The notes: a model not told the origin generated them from the sequence alone. A stretch of DNA of 64,000 bases from Hymenobacter armeniacus (GCF_014699055.1 NZ_JACXAC010000001.1:496001-560000), one strand, 5' to 3'; shown: positions 48,266 to 57,407, counted from the first letter of the stretch. Translations and numbers: made by a program.

Positions 48266-49368
48266 TAGGAGTTCATCTGCACGACGGCCGTTTTGGGGGC
48301 CACGTTGTTGCGGATACTGACTTGGCGGGCCACGGCTTCGGCCAGGTAGGCGAAGCGCTGGCCCACTTCAGAGGTGGGGTCGAGCACGGCGGGCTGGCCC
48401 TGGTCGCCGTTTTCGCGGATGGTTTGCACCAGCGGCAGCTGGCCCAGCAGCGGGATGTCGTGCTGCGCGGCGAGGCGCTGGCCGCCGCCTTCGCCAAAAA
48501 TAAAGTACTTGTTCTCGGGCAGCTCGGCCGGCGTGAACCACGCCATGTTTTCCACCACGCCCAGCACGGGCACGTTGATTTGCGGCTGGCGGAACATCTG
48601 CAGACCTTTCTGGGCATCGGCCAGGGCCACTTTCTGCGGCGTGGTCACGATGACGGCGCCCGTCACGGGCACAGTTTGCACTAGCGTGAGGTGAATGTCG
48701 GAGGTGCCGGGCGGCAGGTCGAGCAGCAGGTAGTCGAGCTCGCCCCAGTCCACTTCGGTTATGAATTGCTTGAGCGCCGACGAGGCCATCGGCCCGCGCC
48801 ACACAATGGCGCTTTCGGCCGGCGCCAGGAAGCCGATGCTCATCAGCTTCACGCCGTACTTGATGATGGGCTGGATGAGGTTTTTGCCGTTCGGGCCCTG
48901 AAACACGTGCGGGGCCTCGTTCTCCACCCCAAACATGACCGGCATGCTGGGGCCGGAAATATCGGCGTCGACCAAGCCCACCTTGGCGCCGGTGGCGGCC
49001 AGGGCCACGGCCAGGTTGGCCGTCACGGTGCTTTTGCCCACGCCGCCCTTGCCGGAGGCGATGGCAATAATATTTTTCACGCCGGGCAGCAGGTCGCCGC
49101 GGTTGTGGCGGCCGGTGGTCACGCGCGAGGTCATCGTAATCACCACGTTGGCGTCTTTGGCCACCATGGTGTGAATGGCGCGCTCGCAGGCGTCGTGAAT
49201 GAGCTGCTTGAGGGGGCAGGCGGGCGTGGTAAGCACCACGGTGAAGGCGACGGTAAGGCCGTCAATCTCAATGTTCTCAATCATGTTGAGCGTCACGAGG
49301 TCCTGGCCCAGGTCGGGCTCTTCCACGTAGCTCAGGGCTTTGAGAACGGCTTCTTTGGTAATCATCAT
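48265..49368 (-). CDS. mrp: Mrp/ApbC iron-sulfur carrier ATPase
   Basis: This 367-residue MRP/NBP35-type P-loop ATPase carries Fe-S clusters. A DUF59 (MIP18) domain forms residues 1-90 (ALSYVEEPDLGQDLVTLNM), and the deviant Walker A is GKGGVGKSTVTANLA near residue 120. LLLDLPPGTSDIHLT is the Walker B/switch region. It works with the downstream NifU-type scaffold. A -7 box lies at 49401-49408. Two successive ATG codons open the gene (49366-49368 and 49363-49365). Confidence 0.95.
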   Translation of the reverse strand: MMITKEAVLKALSYVEEPDLGQDLVTLNMIENIEIDGLTVAFTVVLTTPACPLKQLIHDACERAIHTMVAKDANVVITMTSRVTTGRHNRGDLLPGVKNIIAIASGKGGVGKSTVTANLAVALAATGAKVGLVDADISGPSMPVMFGVENEAPHVFQGPNGKNLIQPIIKYGVKLMSIGFLAPAESAIVWRGPMASSALKQFITEVDWGELDYLLLDLPPGTSDIHLTLVQTVPVTGAVIVTTPQKVALADAQKGLQMFRQPQINVPVLGVVENMAWFTPAELPENKYFIFGEGGGQRLAAQHDIPLLGQLPLVQTIRENGDQGQPAVLDPTSEVGQRFAYLAEAVARQVSIRNNVAPKTAVVQMNS

Positions 49369-49400
49369 GGGGGTGGGCTAGGCGCCGGAAGGGCGGGCCG

Positions 49401-49408
49401 CAAAGATA
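49401..49408 (-). promoter_or_regulatory. -7 box of mrp-nifU
   Basis: TATCTTTG on the minus strand lies 32 bases before the mrp start codon and fits TAnnTTTG. Confidence 0.55.
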
Positions 49409-49568
49409 ACCCCGGAAGCGCCGGAGCGGTTCGGAAGATGCAAAAATGCAGGTCTAACTATCAAAAAATCTGCCTTTTCGGCTTGCAATTATTCGATATT
49501 TTTCCCACATATTTACAGGCATGCCCCTGGCAGTAATCTAAAGATTTTACACTGTTTACCTTATCTAT

Positions 49569-49868
49569 ATGCAAAACCTCGACTCTGCGAACCGTTCACT
49601 CCTTGCCGATGCCCGGGCGTTTTCCGACGGCCAGCCCGAGGCCGAGGAGGTAGTCGTGTTTGAACTTCTGGTGCCGGGCGCTGCCAAAGTGCCGCCCCAG
49701 CGCCAGTACCTCGAAGTTGCTTCGCTGGTGGTGTTGCCGTCGTCGGTGAGCAGCACCGTGCCCAGCACCATTGTCACCGATTTGCGCGTGAGCGACACCG
49801 CCCGCCGCCTCACCTGGAAAGTGACGGCCACCCTGACGGCGCCCCCCGCCCAAGCGCGGCGCCACTAG
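49569..49868 (+). CDS. Small hypothetical protein
   Basis: This 99-residue frame starts with ATG 49569 after an AT-rich 130 bases. The protein is acidic at the start and beta-prone after (EVVVFELLVPGAAK, SVSSTVPSTIVTDLRVSDTA). It has no signal peptide and no known family. Its reality rests on codon use and the AT-rich upstream region; it may be a small cytoplasmic protein. The next gene is convergent. Confidence 0.5.
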   Translation: MQNLDSANRSLLADARAFSDGQPEAEEVVVFELLVPGAAKVPPQRQYLEVASLVVLPSSVSSTVPSTIVTDLRVSDTARRLTWKVTATLTAPPAQARRH

Positions 49869-49892
49869 CGGCTCCGGGCGGCCGTAGCTGCT

Positions 49893-51743
49893 TTATTGCA
49901 AATGCTCCAGCTGGCGCGAGGCCAGCAAGCCTTCGGGCACGCTGAGCGCGCCGGTGTGTGGGTCGATGAGGCCGTTGCGCTCGTCTTCGATGTTGGTGGC
50001 CTGGGTGTACACGTCGCCCGCAATGGGGCGGGTGCGCAGCTCCTGCTTAAAGGCCTTGATGCTGTTGGTGCGGGATTCGGCGTCGGCCGGGCCGCCGTAG
50101 TCCGAAAAGCCGAAGCCGCCCCACTCGCTCACAATCAGCGGCACCTGGCGGCGGTAGAAGAACGGGTCGCCCACCACCAGGGGGAAAGCGGCCGTGCCGT
50201 CCATTTGGCCGCCCACCAGGCGGTCGAGCAACTCTTTCCAGCGGGCCAGGTCGGGGGTGTAGAGGTGGGCCGTGAGCAGGTCCGACTTTAGACGGCCGGT
50301 GTAGGAAATGTGGTGCCAGCCGTCGTTGTCGACCACCAGAAACTGCGGGTAGGCAATCTGCATGAAGTGGTAGGTTTCGACGATGTACTGGCGGGTTTCG
50401 GGGTTGGTGGCGATGTCCTGGGCGCCCCAGTCCTCGTTGTAGAGGCTCCAGATGATGATGCTGGGGTGGGTTTCGCTCAGCGTGACGAGGCGCAGCAGCT
50501 CGGCGCGGTGGTTTTCGCGGCTGCGCGGGGTGGAGCTGTGCGGGCTGGGCACTTCCACCCACAGCAGCAGGCCCAGCTCATCGGCCAGGTTGTAGATGCG
50601 CGGGTCGATGCCGGCAATGTGCACGCGCACCAGGTTGCAGCCTAGGGCCTTCATGGCGTGCATGTGGCGCTGCATTTCTTCCAGCGTGGCCTGGCCGGGC
50701 TGGTAGAGAATGCCGTCGAGGTAGGTGGGCTGGTTGTTGAGGTACACGTAGCGGCCGCGCGCCTCAATCTTGCGCAGCCCAAACAGCGTTTCAATCTGGG
50801 CGGCGTAGCCCTCGGCGTCGATTAGGCAGGCCACCAGGCGGTAGCGGTTGGGCGCCTCGGGGCTCCAGAGCTCGGCGCCAGGCACTTCCAGCACCACGCG
50901 TTGCTGCCACTGCCCGGGTTCCAAGTGCAGCGGAAAGTCGGAGGAGGCGAGCGGGGCCGTGCGGTCGGACGTGAGCGGGTCGAAGACCTGCAAGCGGATG
51001 AGGTAGTCGCCGGCATCGTGAATGCGCAGCGTCAGGTTGAAGCGCACCAGCTGGTCTTCCACCACGCTCACCACGCCCACGCGCGAGCGCAGGCGGTTGC
51101 GCTCCACGGTTTCGAGCCACACGCTGCGCACGGCCCCGGTGTAGGTTTGGTACCAGATGCCGCCGCGCTTGTACACGTGCGATTCCTGCTTGCCGCGGGG
51201 CGTCTCGGCGTCCATCGTGTCCACGATGCGCACGGTGAGGCGGTTCACGAGGTGCAGGTTCTCCTCGTTCAGCTCGTAGCTGAAAGAAGTGTACTCGCCG
51301 AAGTGCACGTCTTCGCCCTCGATGGTTTTCAGGAGCTGGCCGTTGAGCCACACCCGCGTTTCGTAGCCGCAGGCCCCAAACGTGAGCTGAATGAGGGAGC
51401 GCGCCTGGGGCTCGGCTATTTCGGGCAGGTTGAACTCGCGCTCGTACCACACCACAATTTTGTCGTGCCAGGCGGCGCCGCCCTGCTGGCCCCGCACCTC
51501 GGCCAAATGGGCTTCGACCGAGCCGGGCCACTGGGCCAGGTGCTCGTAGTTGTGGCCCAGGGCCCAGTCGTCGAGCAGGCCCACGTCTTCCGCATCGTGG
51601 GCAAATTTCCATTGGCCGTCGAGCAGCACGTGGCTGCTCATGCGCAGCACGGCGCGGGGCAAGGGATTCGTGAATTCCTCGGGGGTTTCCTCTTCGGGCC
51701 GGCTGGCCGAGAGCGAATAGTTGGATGGGTTCAGGTCCTCCAT
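49893..51743 (-). CDS. Glycoside hydrolase family 2 protein
   Basis: This 616-residue GH2 enzyme has the sugar-binding, immunoglobulin-like and TIM-barrel domains in order. The TIM barrel has the acid/base Glu in SLYNEDWGAQ and the nucleophile Glu in LIVSEWGGFG. Family motifs also include LVRVHIAGIDPR. It could be a beta-galactosidase, beta-glucuronidase or beta-mannosidase; the substrate is open. There is no signal peptide, so the enzyme works in the cytoplasm on imported sugars. A near -7 box (TACCCTTG) lies just upstream. No sugar transporter or SusCD pair is adjacent. Confidence 0.9.
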   Translation of the reverse strand: MEDLNPSNYSLSASRPEEETPEEFTNPLPRAVLRMSSHVLLDGQWKFAHDAEDVGLLDDWALGHNYEHLAQWPGSVEAHLAEVRGQQGGAAWHDKIVVWYEREFNLPEIAEPQARSLIQLTFGACGYETRVWLNGQLLKTIEGEDVHFGEYTSFSYELNEENLHLVNRLTVRIVDTMDAETPRGKQESHVYKRGGIWYQTYTGAVRSVWLETVERNRLRSRVGVVSVVEDQLVRFNLTLRIHDAGDYLIRLQVFDPLTSDRTAPLASSDFPLHLEPGQWQQRVVLEVPGAELWSPEAPNRYRLVACLIDAEGYAAQIETLFGLRKIEARGRYVYLNNQPTYLDGILYQPGQATLEEMQRHMHAMKALGCNLVRVHIAGIDPRIYNLADELGLLLWVEVPSPHSSTPRSRENHRAELLRLVTLSETHPSIIIWSLYNEDWGAQDIATNPETRQYIVETYHFMQIAYPQFLVVDNDGWHHISYTGRLKSDLLTAHLYTPDLARWKELLDRLVGGQMDGTAAFPLVVGDPFFYRRQVPLIVSEWGGFGFSDYGGPADAESRTNSIKAFKQELRTRPIAGDVYTQATNIEDERNGLIDPHTGALSVPEGLLASRQLEHLQ

Positions 51744-51890
51744 GCGGGCAAGGGTAGGGGCGCAGCGAGATAAGCTGTGCCTGACATACCCCTGCTAACG
51801 GGCATATTCATCAGAATGATGCACACCGACCCATCGAATGACAAACCGCCCGCGGTATTGGCGGCTTGCAAGTCGGCCGTTGCGCTGCGG

Positions 51891-52679
51891 CTAGAGCTGC
51901 ACGCCCATGGCCAGCCCGGCGCCGCCGCCGGGGGCGTAGGTGGGCACCAGCAGCATTTTGTGGGCCAGCCGCTGCGGCAGCAGCTTGGTGAGCGCCGGGT
52001 AGGCGTGCCACACCGTTTCGGCCGAGAGAAAGCCGATGGCAGCGCCGGCCAGCACGTCGGTGGCCCAGTGCTTGTTGCCGAGCACGCGCATGGTGCCGGT
52101 GGCGGTGGCCACGGCGTAGCCAGTCACGCTCACCCAGGGGTATTGGCGCCCGTATTGCTCGTGCAGCAGCGTGGCCGTGAGGAAGGCCTGCGAGGTGTGC
52201 GACGACGGAAACGAGCTCAGGTCCTGGGCGTTGTAGGGCCGGGGCTCGGCGGTGATGCGCTTGAGGTGATTCACCACGCCCTGGTCCAGCTCGTGCGCCA
52301 CCAGGTAGATGAGCGTGAAGCCCAGCGGCGTGCGCACGCCTTTGTGGCCGGTGGCCATCAGCCCGTAGGCCAGGGCCAGGGGCGCGTGGCGCGTGTAGTC
52401 GTCGAGGCCGTGCGCGTCGAAGCCGCTGAAAACTTCCTGCGTTTCTTCCTGCAGGTCCTGCTTGGCCTTGCACAGGGTTTGGTTGAAGGTGGGCTTGTGG
52501 GCCAGCACGCCCACGCCAATGGCCACCGACGGCACGGCCACGCGCAACAGAGCCGCGCGCAGGTGCCCGGCGGGCCGGGCCGTTACCGAATCGGGCAATG
52601 GGCGGGTGGGAGCCTGGGCGGCGGCCTGGATGCACGGCCACCCGGCCAGCAGCAAAAGCAAGCGCAACCGAATTAACAT
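51891..52679 (-). CDS. PAP2-family membrane phosphatase
   Basis: This 262-residue PAP2 phosphatase has the three signature blocks: KRITAEPRP, PSSHTSQAF and the third with GNKHWATDVLAG containing the His. The N-terminal MLIRLRLLLLLAGWPCIQAA is a signal peptide or an anchor, so the active site faces the periplasm. Such enzymes remove phosphate from lipids such as undecaprenyl pyrophosphate or phosphatidic acid; the substrate here is not fixed. It is monocistronic. Confidence 0.9.
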   Translation of the reverse strand: MLIRLRLLLLLAGWPCIQAAAQAPTRPLPDSVTARPAGHLRAALLRVAVPSVAIGVGVLAHKPTFNQTLCKAKQDLQEETQEVFSGFDAHGLDDYTRHAPLALAYGLMATGHKGVRTPLGFTLIYLVAHELDQGVVNHLKRITAEPRPYNAQDLSSFPSSHTSQAFLTATLLHEQYGRQYPWVSVTGYAVATATGTMRVLGNKHWATDVLAGAAIGFLSAETVWHAYPALTKLLPQRLAHKMLLVPTYAPGGGAGLAMGVQL

Positions 52680-52806
52680 AAAAGCAGGACCTGGATGTGG
52701 ATTCTAAATCTACACACGGCCGCGCCCGAAACGAAACAAAAACCGGTGAGTGGAAGGCTTTTCCCCCTGAGCAGCCGGTCTGACGCGGCCACCTGCCGGG
52801 CACAAA

Positions 52807-52836
52807 AAAGCCTCTGCCTGACGGGGCAGAGGCTTT
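52807..52836 (-). terminator. Terminator after the AsnB-like gene
   Basis: A 12-base perfect stem (52807-52818 with 52825-52836) lies 20 bases past the stop codon of the minus-strand AsnB-like gene and is followed by a T-run on that strand. Confidence 0.85.
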
Positions 52837-52856
52837 GGACTGCATTCGGGCGCAGC

Positions 52857-54134
52857 CTAGGTTTTTTGCTTCTTCTTCTTGGCCGCCGGGAAAAGAATGT
52901 TGTTCAGGATGAGGCGGTAGCCGGGAGAGTTGGGGTGCAGGGCCAGGTCGGTGGGCTCCTCGCCCACCAGGTGCTGGTAGTCTTCGGGGTCGTGGCCGCC
53001 GTAGAACGTCCAGGTGCCTTTGCCGAGCGAGCCGTGCACGTAGCGCGCCTCGCCGGTTTGCTTGGTGTCGCCCATTATCACCACATCGGGTTTCACGAGG
53101 CTTTTGCGGAAGGCCGTGGTCTGGCCCATGAAGCCGTGAATAGTTTTTTCGTGGTTCTGGCACAGCATGGTGGGCACCGGGTCGTACTTGGCCGAGAAGG
53201 TGAAGAGCTGGAAATAATCGTTTTGCTCACCCAGGCCCCGCTCGCCGGGCTGCATGTCGATGTTGGAGTACTCGTACTCAAACGGGTTGGTTTTGAGCTG
53301 GAAGTTCTGAAAGGCCAGGCAGCGGTTAAAGTTGAGCTTGGATTGGGCCGCCGGGTCGGCGGGGTCGCCGTCGTACATGCTTTCCACCATGTCGATGCCC
53401 AAGCTGGCCAGGGCGATGTCGTAGCTGTCGGTGGCCGAGCACATGGCAAACAAAAAGCCGCCTCCGGCAATGAATTCCTGCATTTTGGTGGCCACGGCGC
53501 CCTTCATCACGCTCACCTTGGCAAAGCCGTTGCGCTTGGCGGCGGCTTCGGCGTCGCGCACCTGCTGCTGGTACCAAGGGTAGTTGCGGTAGGTGGCGTA
53601 GAACTTGCCGTACTCGCCCGTGAAGTCTTCGTGGTGCAGGTGCAGCCAGTCGTACTTGGGCAGCTCGCCCTTCAGCACTTCGTCGTCGTAAATCTGGGTG
53701 TAGGGAATTTCGGCGTAGGTGAGCACCATGGTCACGGCGTCGTCCCAGGGCTGCTTGCCCTTGGGCGTGTACACCGCAATTTTGGGTACCTTCTCCAGCT
53801 TCATCACGTCCATGTTGGCGTTGGGGTCGGCTATTTCCTGCAGGATGCCGGTGTATTGCGCTTCGCTGATGACCTGAAACGTGACGCCGCGCACGGCCAG
53901 CTCATTCTCGGCCGCCGAGCTGGTTTCGAAGGCAAACGCGCCGCCGCGGTAGTTGAGCAGCCAGTCAACGGGCACCTCGCGCTGCAGCAGCCAAAACGCC
54001 ACCCCGTAAGCCTTGAGGGCTTCTTTTTGGGTGTTGTCCATCGGGATGAACACGTGGTTGGCCCGCGCGGCCAGGGGGGCGGCCACGCCGGCCACCGCCA
54101 TCAGCCAAAACAAGAGAAAACGCTTGAACAGCAT
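52857..54134 (-). CDS. Secreted 'asparagine synthetase B'-like protein (amidotransferase fold)
   Basis: This 425-residue protein has a signal peptide (FLLFWLMAVAGVAAPLAARA) and would be periplasmic. Bacteroidota genomes annotate the family as asparagine synthetase B, but no glutamine-amidotransferase Cys-2 or adenylate motif (SGG.DS) is visible. The central region (TKMQEFIAGGGFLFAMCSAT) resembles a class I amidotransferase-like fold with a Cys in the elbow position. The lysine-rich tail is odd. Its function is unknown. The name should be treated as historical. Confidence 0.7.
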   Translation of the reverse strand: MLFKRFLLFWLMAVAGVAAPLAARANHVFIPMDNTQKEALKAYGVAFWLLQREVPVDWLLNYRGGAFAFETSSAAENELAVRGVTFQVISEAQYTGILQEIADPNANMDVMKLEKVPKIAVYTPKGKQPWDDAVTMVLTYAEIPYTQIYDDEVLKGELPKYDWLHLHHEDFTGEYGKFYATYRNYPWYQQQVRDAEAAAKRNGFAKVSVMKGAVATKMQEFIAGGGFLFAMCSATDSYDIALASLGIDMVESMYDGDPADPAAQSKLNFNRCLAFQNFQLKTNPFEYEYSNIDMQPGERGLGEQNDYFQLFTFSAKYDPVPTMLCQNHEKTIHGFMGQTTAFRKSLVKPDVVIMGDTKQTGEARYVHGSLGKGTWTFYGGHDPEDYQHLVGEEPTDLALHPNSPGYRLILNNILFPAAKKKKQKT

Positions 54135-54224
54135 AAGATTTTAGCAAAAGAAACGCATGTCCGCAACGAGGTTGCGGCGCCTGTGGTTCAAGTTAGGCGT
54201 CGGCCGCCGAACTTTGGGCTTGTG

Positions 54225-54274
54225 GCGCATGCTTTCGCTTGCGCTTGAAGAAAGGCACAAGCCGAAGCATGTGC
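54225..54274. repeat. Inverted repeat upstream of the ABC permease gene
   Basis: Arms at 54225-54241 and 54258-54274 match with about three differences in 17 bases. They encode the N-terminal extension of the open frame before the likely start codon, so the extension probably is not coding. Confidence 0.55.
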
Positions 54275-54289
54275 TACAACACCCTTGCC

Positions 54290-55528
54290 ATGAGCCCTTT
54301 CGAAAACGTTCGCGAAGCTTTCCGTTCCATCCGCGCCAATCTGCTGCGCACCGTCCTCACGGCCCTCATTCTCAGCATCGGGCTGTTTGCGCTGGTGGGC
54401 ATCCTCACCAGCATCGACGCCATGAAAAACTCGCTGTCCGAAACCTTCGCCAGCCTGGGCGCCAACTCCTTTGAGCTGCACGCCAAGGGCTACACCAACC
54501 GCTCCCGGCGTGGCGGCGTGCAGGGCAAGCAGTACCCGCCCATCGACTTTTTGCAAGCCAAGCTCTACAAAAAAGCCATGGGCGACGAGGCCCAGGTGGG
54601 CGTGTCGGCCTTCATCTCCGGCGCCGCCGAAATGAAGGCCAACGGCGTGAAGACCAACCCCAACATGCAGGTGACCGCCGGCGACGAAAATTACCTGAAA
54701 ATTCAAGGCTACAACCTCGCCGAAGGGCGCACCTTCTCCCAAACCGAGCTCAGCAGCGGCGCCAACGTGCTGATTGTGGGCGACGAAATCAAGCAGAAGC
54801 TGTTTCCCAAGCAAAGCCCCATTGGCCAGTACGTGTCGGCCCTGGGCCGGCGCTTCCTGATAGTGGGCCTGCTCGAAAAAAGCGGCGGCAGCATGGGCGG
54901 GGGCGGCGCCGACCGCCTGGCCCTGCTGCCCCTCGAAACCGGCAACCAGATGCCGCGCCAGCGCGCCCTTACCTACGACATCAAAACCGCCACCGACAAG
55001 CCCGGCACGCTGTCCTTCCTCATGGGCCAGGCCACCGGCAAGATGCGCGCCGTGCGCCACGACAAGCTGGGCCAGGAAGACAGCTTCACGGTGGAAAGCA
55101 GCGAGTCGCTGGCGTCTACGCTTGATTCCATTTCGGGCAAGGTGAAGGTGGGTGGCAGCATCATGGCTTTCATCACACTACTGGGGGCCAGCATTGCCCT
55201 CATGAACATCATGCTGGTGTCGGTGACGGAGCGCACGCGCGAAATCGGCATCCGCAAAGCGCTGGGGGCCACCGCCGTGCAGATTCGGCAGCAGTTCCTC
55301 ATCGAAGCCATTGTGATTTGCCTGCTGGGCGGCACGCTGGGTATCATACTGGGGGTGCTGGGCGGCAACGGCGTGGCCAAGCTCATCGGGGCCGGCTCGT
55401 TCTTCGTGCCGTGGTTCTGGATGTTCTTGGGCCTGGTTATCTGCGTGGGCGTGGGGCTGGCCTCGGGCTATTACCCCGCCAGCAAAGCCGCGGCGCTCGA
55501 CCCCATCGATTCGCTGCGCTACGAGTAG
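54290..55528 (+). CDS. MacB/FtsX-type ABC transporter permease
   Basis: This 412-residue permease has one N-terminal membrane helix ([20 protein letters not shown]), a large periplasmic MacB-PCD domain (about 50-280) and three C-terminal FtsX helices ([19 protein letters not shown] and following). The cytoplasmic [14 protein letters not shown] is the coupling segment that contacts the ATPase. No ATP-binding gene is adjacent, so it uses one encoded elsewhere. Such systems export lipoproteins, peptides or antimicrobials. The ATG 54290 follows the repeat element. Confidence 0.9.
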   Translation: MSPFENVREAFRSIRANLLRTVLTALILSIGLFALVGILTSIDAMKNSLSETFASLGANSFELHAKGYTNRSRRGGVQGKQYPPIDFLQAKLYKKAMGDEAQVGVSAFISGAAEMKANGVKTNPNMQVTAGDENYLKIQGYNLAEGRTFSQTELSSGANVLIVGDEIKQKLFPKQSPIGQYVSALGRRFLIVGLLEKSGGSMGGGGADRLALLPLETGNQMPRQRALTYDIKTATDKPGTLSFLMGQATGKMRAVRHDKLGQEDSFTVESSESLASTLDSISGKVKVGGSIMAFITLLGASIALMNIMLVSVTERTREIGIRKALGATAVQIRQQFLIEAIVICLLGGTLGIILGVLGGNGVAKLIGAGSFFVPWFWMFLGLVICVGVGLASGYYPASKAAALDPIDSLRYE

Positions 55529-55540
55529 GGCAGGGGCAAC

Positions 55541-56395
55541 ATGCTGAAGAAATGCATCCTTGGCGCGTGGCTTTGGGCCGTGGCCGCTCCCGGCTGGGCG
55601 CAAGCCGTGGCGGGGGCCGCGCAGGCACGCATTGCCACGGTCACGGAAGGCCGGCCGGCCAACCGATTTAAAGTTCCGCAGGTGCAGCTGGCCGATGCCG
55701 CGGTGGCCGCGCGCATCAACCGCCGCTTGGTGGCGTTGGTGCTGGGCGGCGAAACCAACCCCGCGCTGAGCGTGCGCCAGCAGCTGCGGCAAGCCGAGCG
55801 GACCTGTTGCTACGACGGCGAGAACGGGCTGGGCTGGAACACGGCCGGGCAGGGCCTCACGGGCTGCGACTACACCGTGTTGCTGAATCAGCAGGGCTTG
55901 CTGTCCATTGAGTATTCGCAGGAATTCACGGGCGCCTACTCGTGGGAGCAGGCCCGGCACGCCACCTTCGACCTACGCACGGGCCGCCAGCTGGCCCTGG
56001 CCGACCTGGTGGCCGACCCGCCCGCGCAATTGACGCGCCGCATGCACGGAGCCATCAGCCGCCGCCTGGGCGAAACCATGGCCGAGCTGCGCGATGTAGG
56101 GGACTCCACTGATTTCGAAATCGTGGCCGAAAATTTCCATTGGGACGAAACGGCGAAGCGCGTGCGGTTCCAGTCCGACCCCGGACCCGCCGAAGAAGCC
56201 CGGGCCTCCGAGCCCGATTTGGAAAGCTTCGCCCTCACGCCGACCGAATTGCGGCTCTACTACGAGCGCATGCTGCCGCACGTCCTGCTGAACTTAGAGC
56301 CCGACAACACCTACCGCTTTCCCTATTCGAGGGTGCAACCGCGAGGAGCGCTGCTGCCCGTGGCTGCAAGGGCCCGGCCGCCGAAAGCGAAGTGA
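55541..56395 (+). CDS. Secreted hypothetical protein (DUF3298-like)
   Basis: This 284-residue protein has a signal peptide (ILGAWLWAVAAPGWAQA). The mature part resembles RsiV/DUF3298 proteins: QVQLADAAVAARINRRLVAL, the central YSQEFTGAYSWEQARHATFD and a DLRTGRQLALADLV segment. The family includes anti-sigma and lysozyme-binding proteins, but no membrane helix is seen here. It starts 12 bases after the ABC permease stop, so it belongs to the same transcript. Confidence 0.75.
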   Translation: MLKKCILGAWLWAVAAPGWAQAVAGAAQARIATVTEGRPANRFKVPQVQLADAAVAARINRRLVALVLGGETNPALSVRQQLRQAERTCCYDGENGLGWNTAGQGLTGCDYTVLLNQQGLLSIEYSQEFTGAYSWEQARHATFDLRTGRQLALADLVADPPAQLTRRMHGAISRRLGETMAELRDVGDSTDFEIVAENFHWDETAKRVRFQSDPGPAEEARASEPDLESFALTPTELRLYYERMLPHVLLNLEPDNTYRFPYSRVQPRGALLPVAARARPPKAK

Positions 56396-56411
56396 GGTTG
56401 GGTGAATGTTA

Positions 56412-56439
56412 TACATTTGCACAAACCTCATTTGTGCAA
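56412..56439 (+). promoter_or_regulatory. Promoter and palindromic operator of the HTH regulator
   Basis: The -7 box TACATTTG (56412-56419) overlaps a perfect 9-base inverted repeat: TTGCACAAA at 56417-56425 and TTTGTGCAA at 56431-56439 with a 5-base spacer. It ends one base before the ATG of the HTH gene. The overlap with the promoter and start site suggests autorepression. Confidence 0.65.
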
Positions 56440-56440
56440 C

Positions 56441-57232
56441 ATGGTGGCCATTCCCGCTTCCGAAACCATTGACCAGCGCTTCGCCCAGCTTATTCAGCAG
56501 TTCGGGCTCACCAAAAACAGCTTTGCCATCTCGCTGGGCAAAACCGCTAGTGTGGTGCAACACCTCATCGACGGCCGCAACAAGCCCGGCTACGACCTGC
56601 TGTGCAAGGTATTTGAGGTCTACCCAAATGTCTCAAGAGATTGGCTCCTGCTGGGCCGCGGCCCCATGCTGGTGGGCGGCGAGCCCATTCCGAAGCCGAC
56701 GCCCCGGGCCGTGTCTCCCACGGTCGAAGCGCCCCTTGAGCCCATCGACCTGACCGACATTGAAGCGCCGGTCAGCCGCCGCGCTGGGCCCGGCGTGGCC
56801 GGCAGCCGTCTGCAGCCCGCCGAAATTGCCGCCACGCTGGCGCTGGCGTCGGCCGTTCAGCAGCCCGCTCTCGCCGCCACGTCCGTGCTGAATGATGTGG
56901 TCCAATCCCCCCAAGCCGCGCCCGCCGCTGTCGAGTCTTCCGCTGCGCCAGTGCCCCAAGTCGCCTCCGCTACCGAAACCAGCCGCCAGCCAGAACAGCC
57001 GACTGGCTATTCGTCCGCGCAGCCTGGCGCGGTGCCGCAAAGTAATGTTGCGCCGGCCTTGGTTCCTGCTGTTGCTCCCGCCATTAATCCGGAAACCTAC
57101 GTTGCGGCGGCTCTGCACGCCCAGCACATGCAGCACCAGTTGGCAATGGCCGAGATGCGCAACCAGCACCTGCTGGAGCAGCAACAAATGTTACGCGAGA
57201 TGCTGGCCATGGCAAGGCAGGCCATGGTCTGA
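56441..57232 (+). CDS. HTH regulator with long Pro/Ala linker and helical tail
   Basis: This 263-residue protein has an XRE-type helix-turn-helix at about 10-70 (FGLTKNSFAISLGKTASVVQ, KVFEVYPNVSRDWLLLGRG). The next 140 residues are Pro/Ala/Val-rich. The C-terminal 45 residues are Met, Gln and His-rich and likely amphipathic (MAEMRNQHLLEQQQMLREML), suited for oligomerisation. The ATG at 56441 follows directly after a perfect palindrome, so its own gene is a likely target. Its regulated genes are unknown. Confidence 0.8.
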   Translation: MVAIPASETIDQRFAQLIQQFGLTKNSFAISLGKTASVVQHLIDGRNKPGYDLLCKVFEVYPNVSRDWLLLGRGPMLVGGEPIPKPTPRAVSPTVEAPLEPIDLTDIEAPVSRRAGPGVAGSRLQPAEIAATLALASAVQQPALAATSVLNDVVQSPQAAPAAVESSAAPVPQVASATETSRQPEQPTGYSSAQPGAVPQSNVAPALVPAVAPAINPETYVAAALHAQHMQHQLAMAEMRNQHLLEQQQMLREMLAMARQAMV

Positions 57233-57407
57233 ACCACGGATTCGTGCGGATTTTCCGGATTCCACGGATTTTGTGAACGGCACAAAATGCAAGTAAAAAG
57301 GCCACTCATATGAGTGGCCTTTATTTTTTAGCATTGAATAGGTTCTGAATCCGCGCCGTCTACGAAATCCGTGAAATCCGAAAAATCCGCCCGAATCCGT
57401 GGTTCAG
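57229..57407. repeat. Long inverted repeat with 9-base units at the regulator/mtaB junction
   Basis: Arms at 57229-57271 and 57365-57407 match with about three differences in 43 bases and consist of CGGATT units spaced 9-10 bases apart. Each arm contains the stop codon of the neighbouring gene (the HTH gene on the left, mtaB on the right). The spacer contains a separate terminator. Confidence 0.75.
57297..57329 (+). terminator. Terminator of the HTH regulator gene
   Basis: A perfect 12-base palindrome (57297-57308 with 57311-57322) is followed by a T-run (57324-57329). It lies inside the larger inverted repeat and also carries an A-run upstream that could serve mtaB. Confidence 0.85.
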
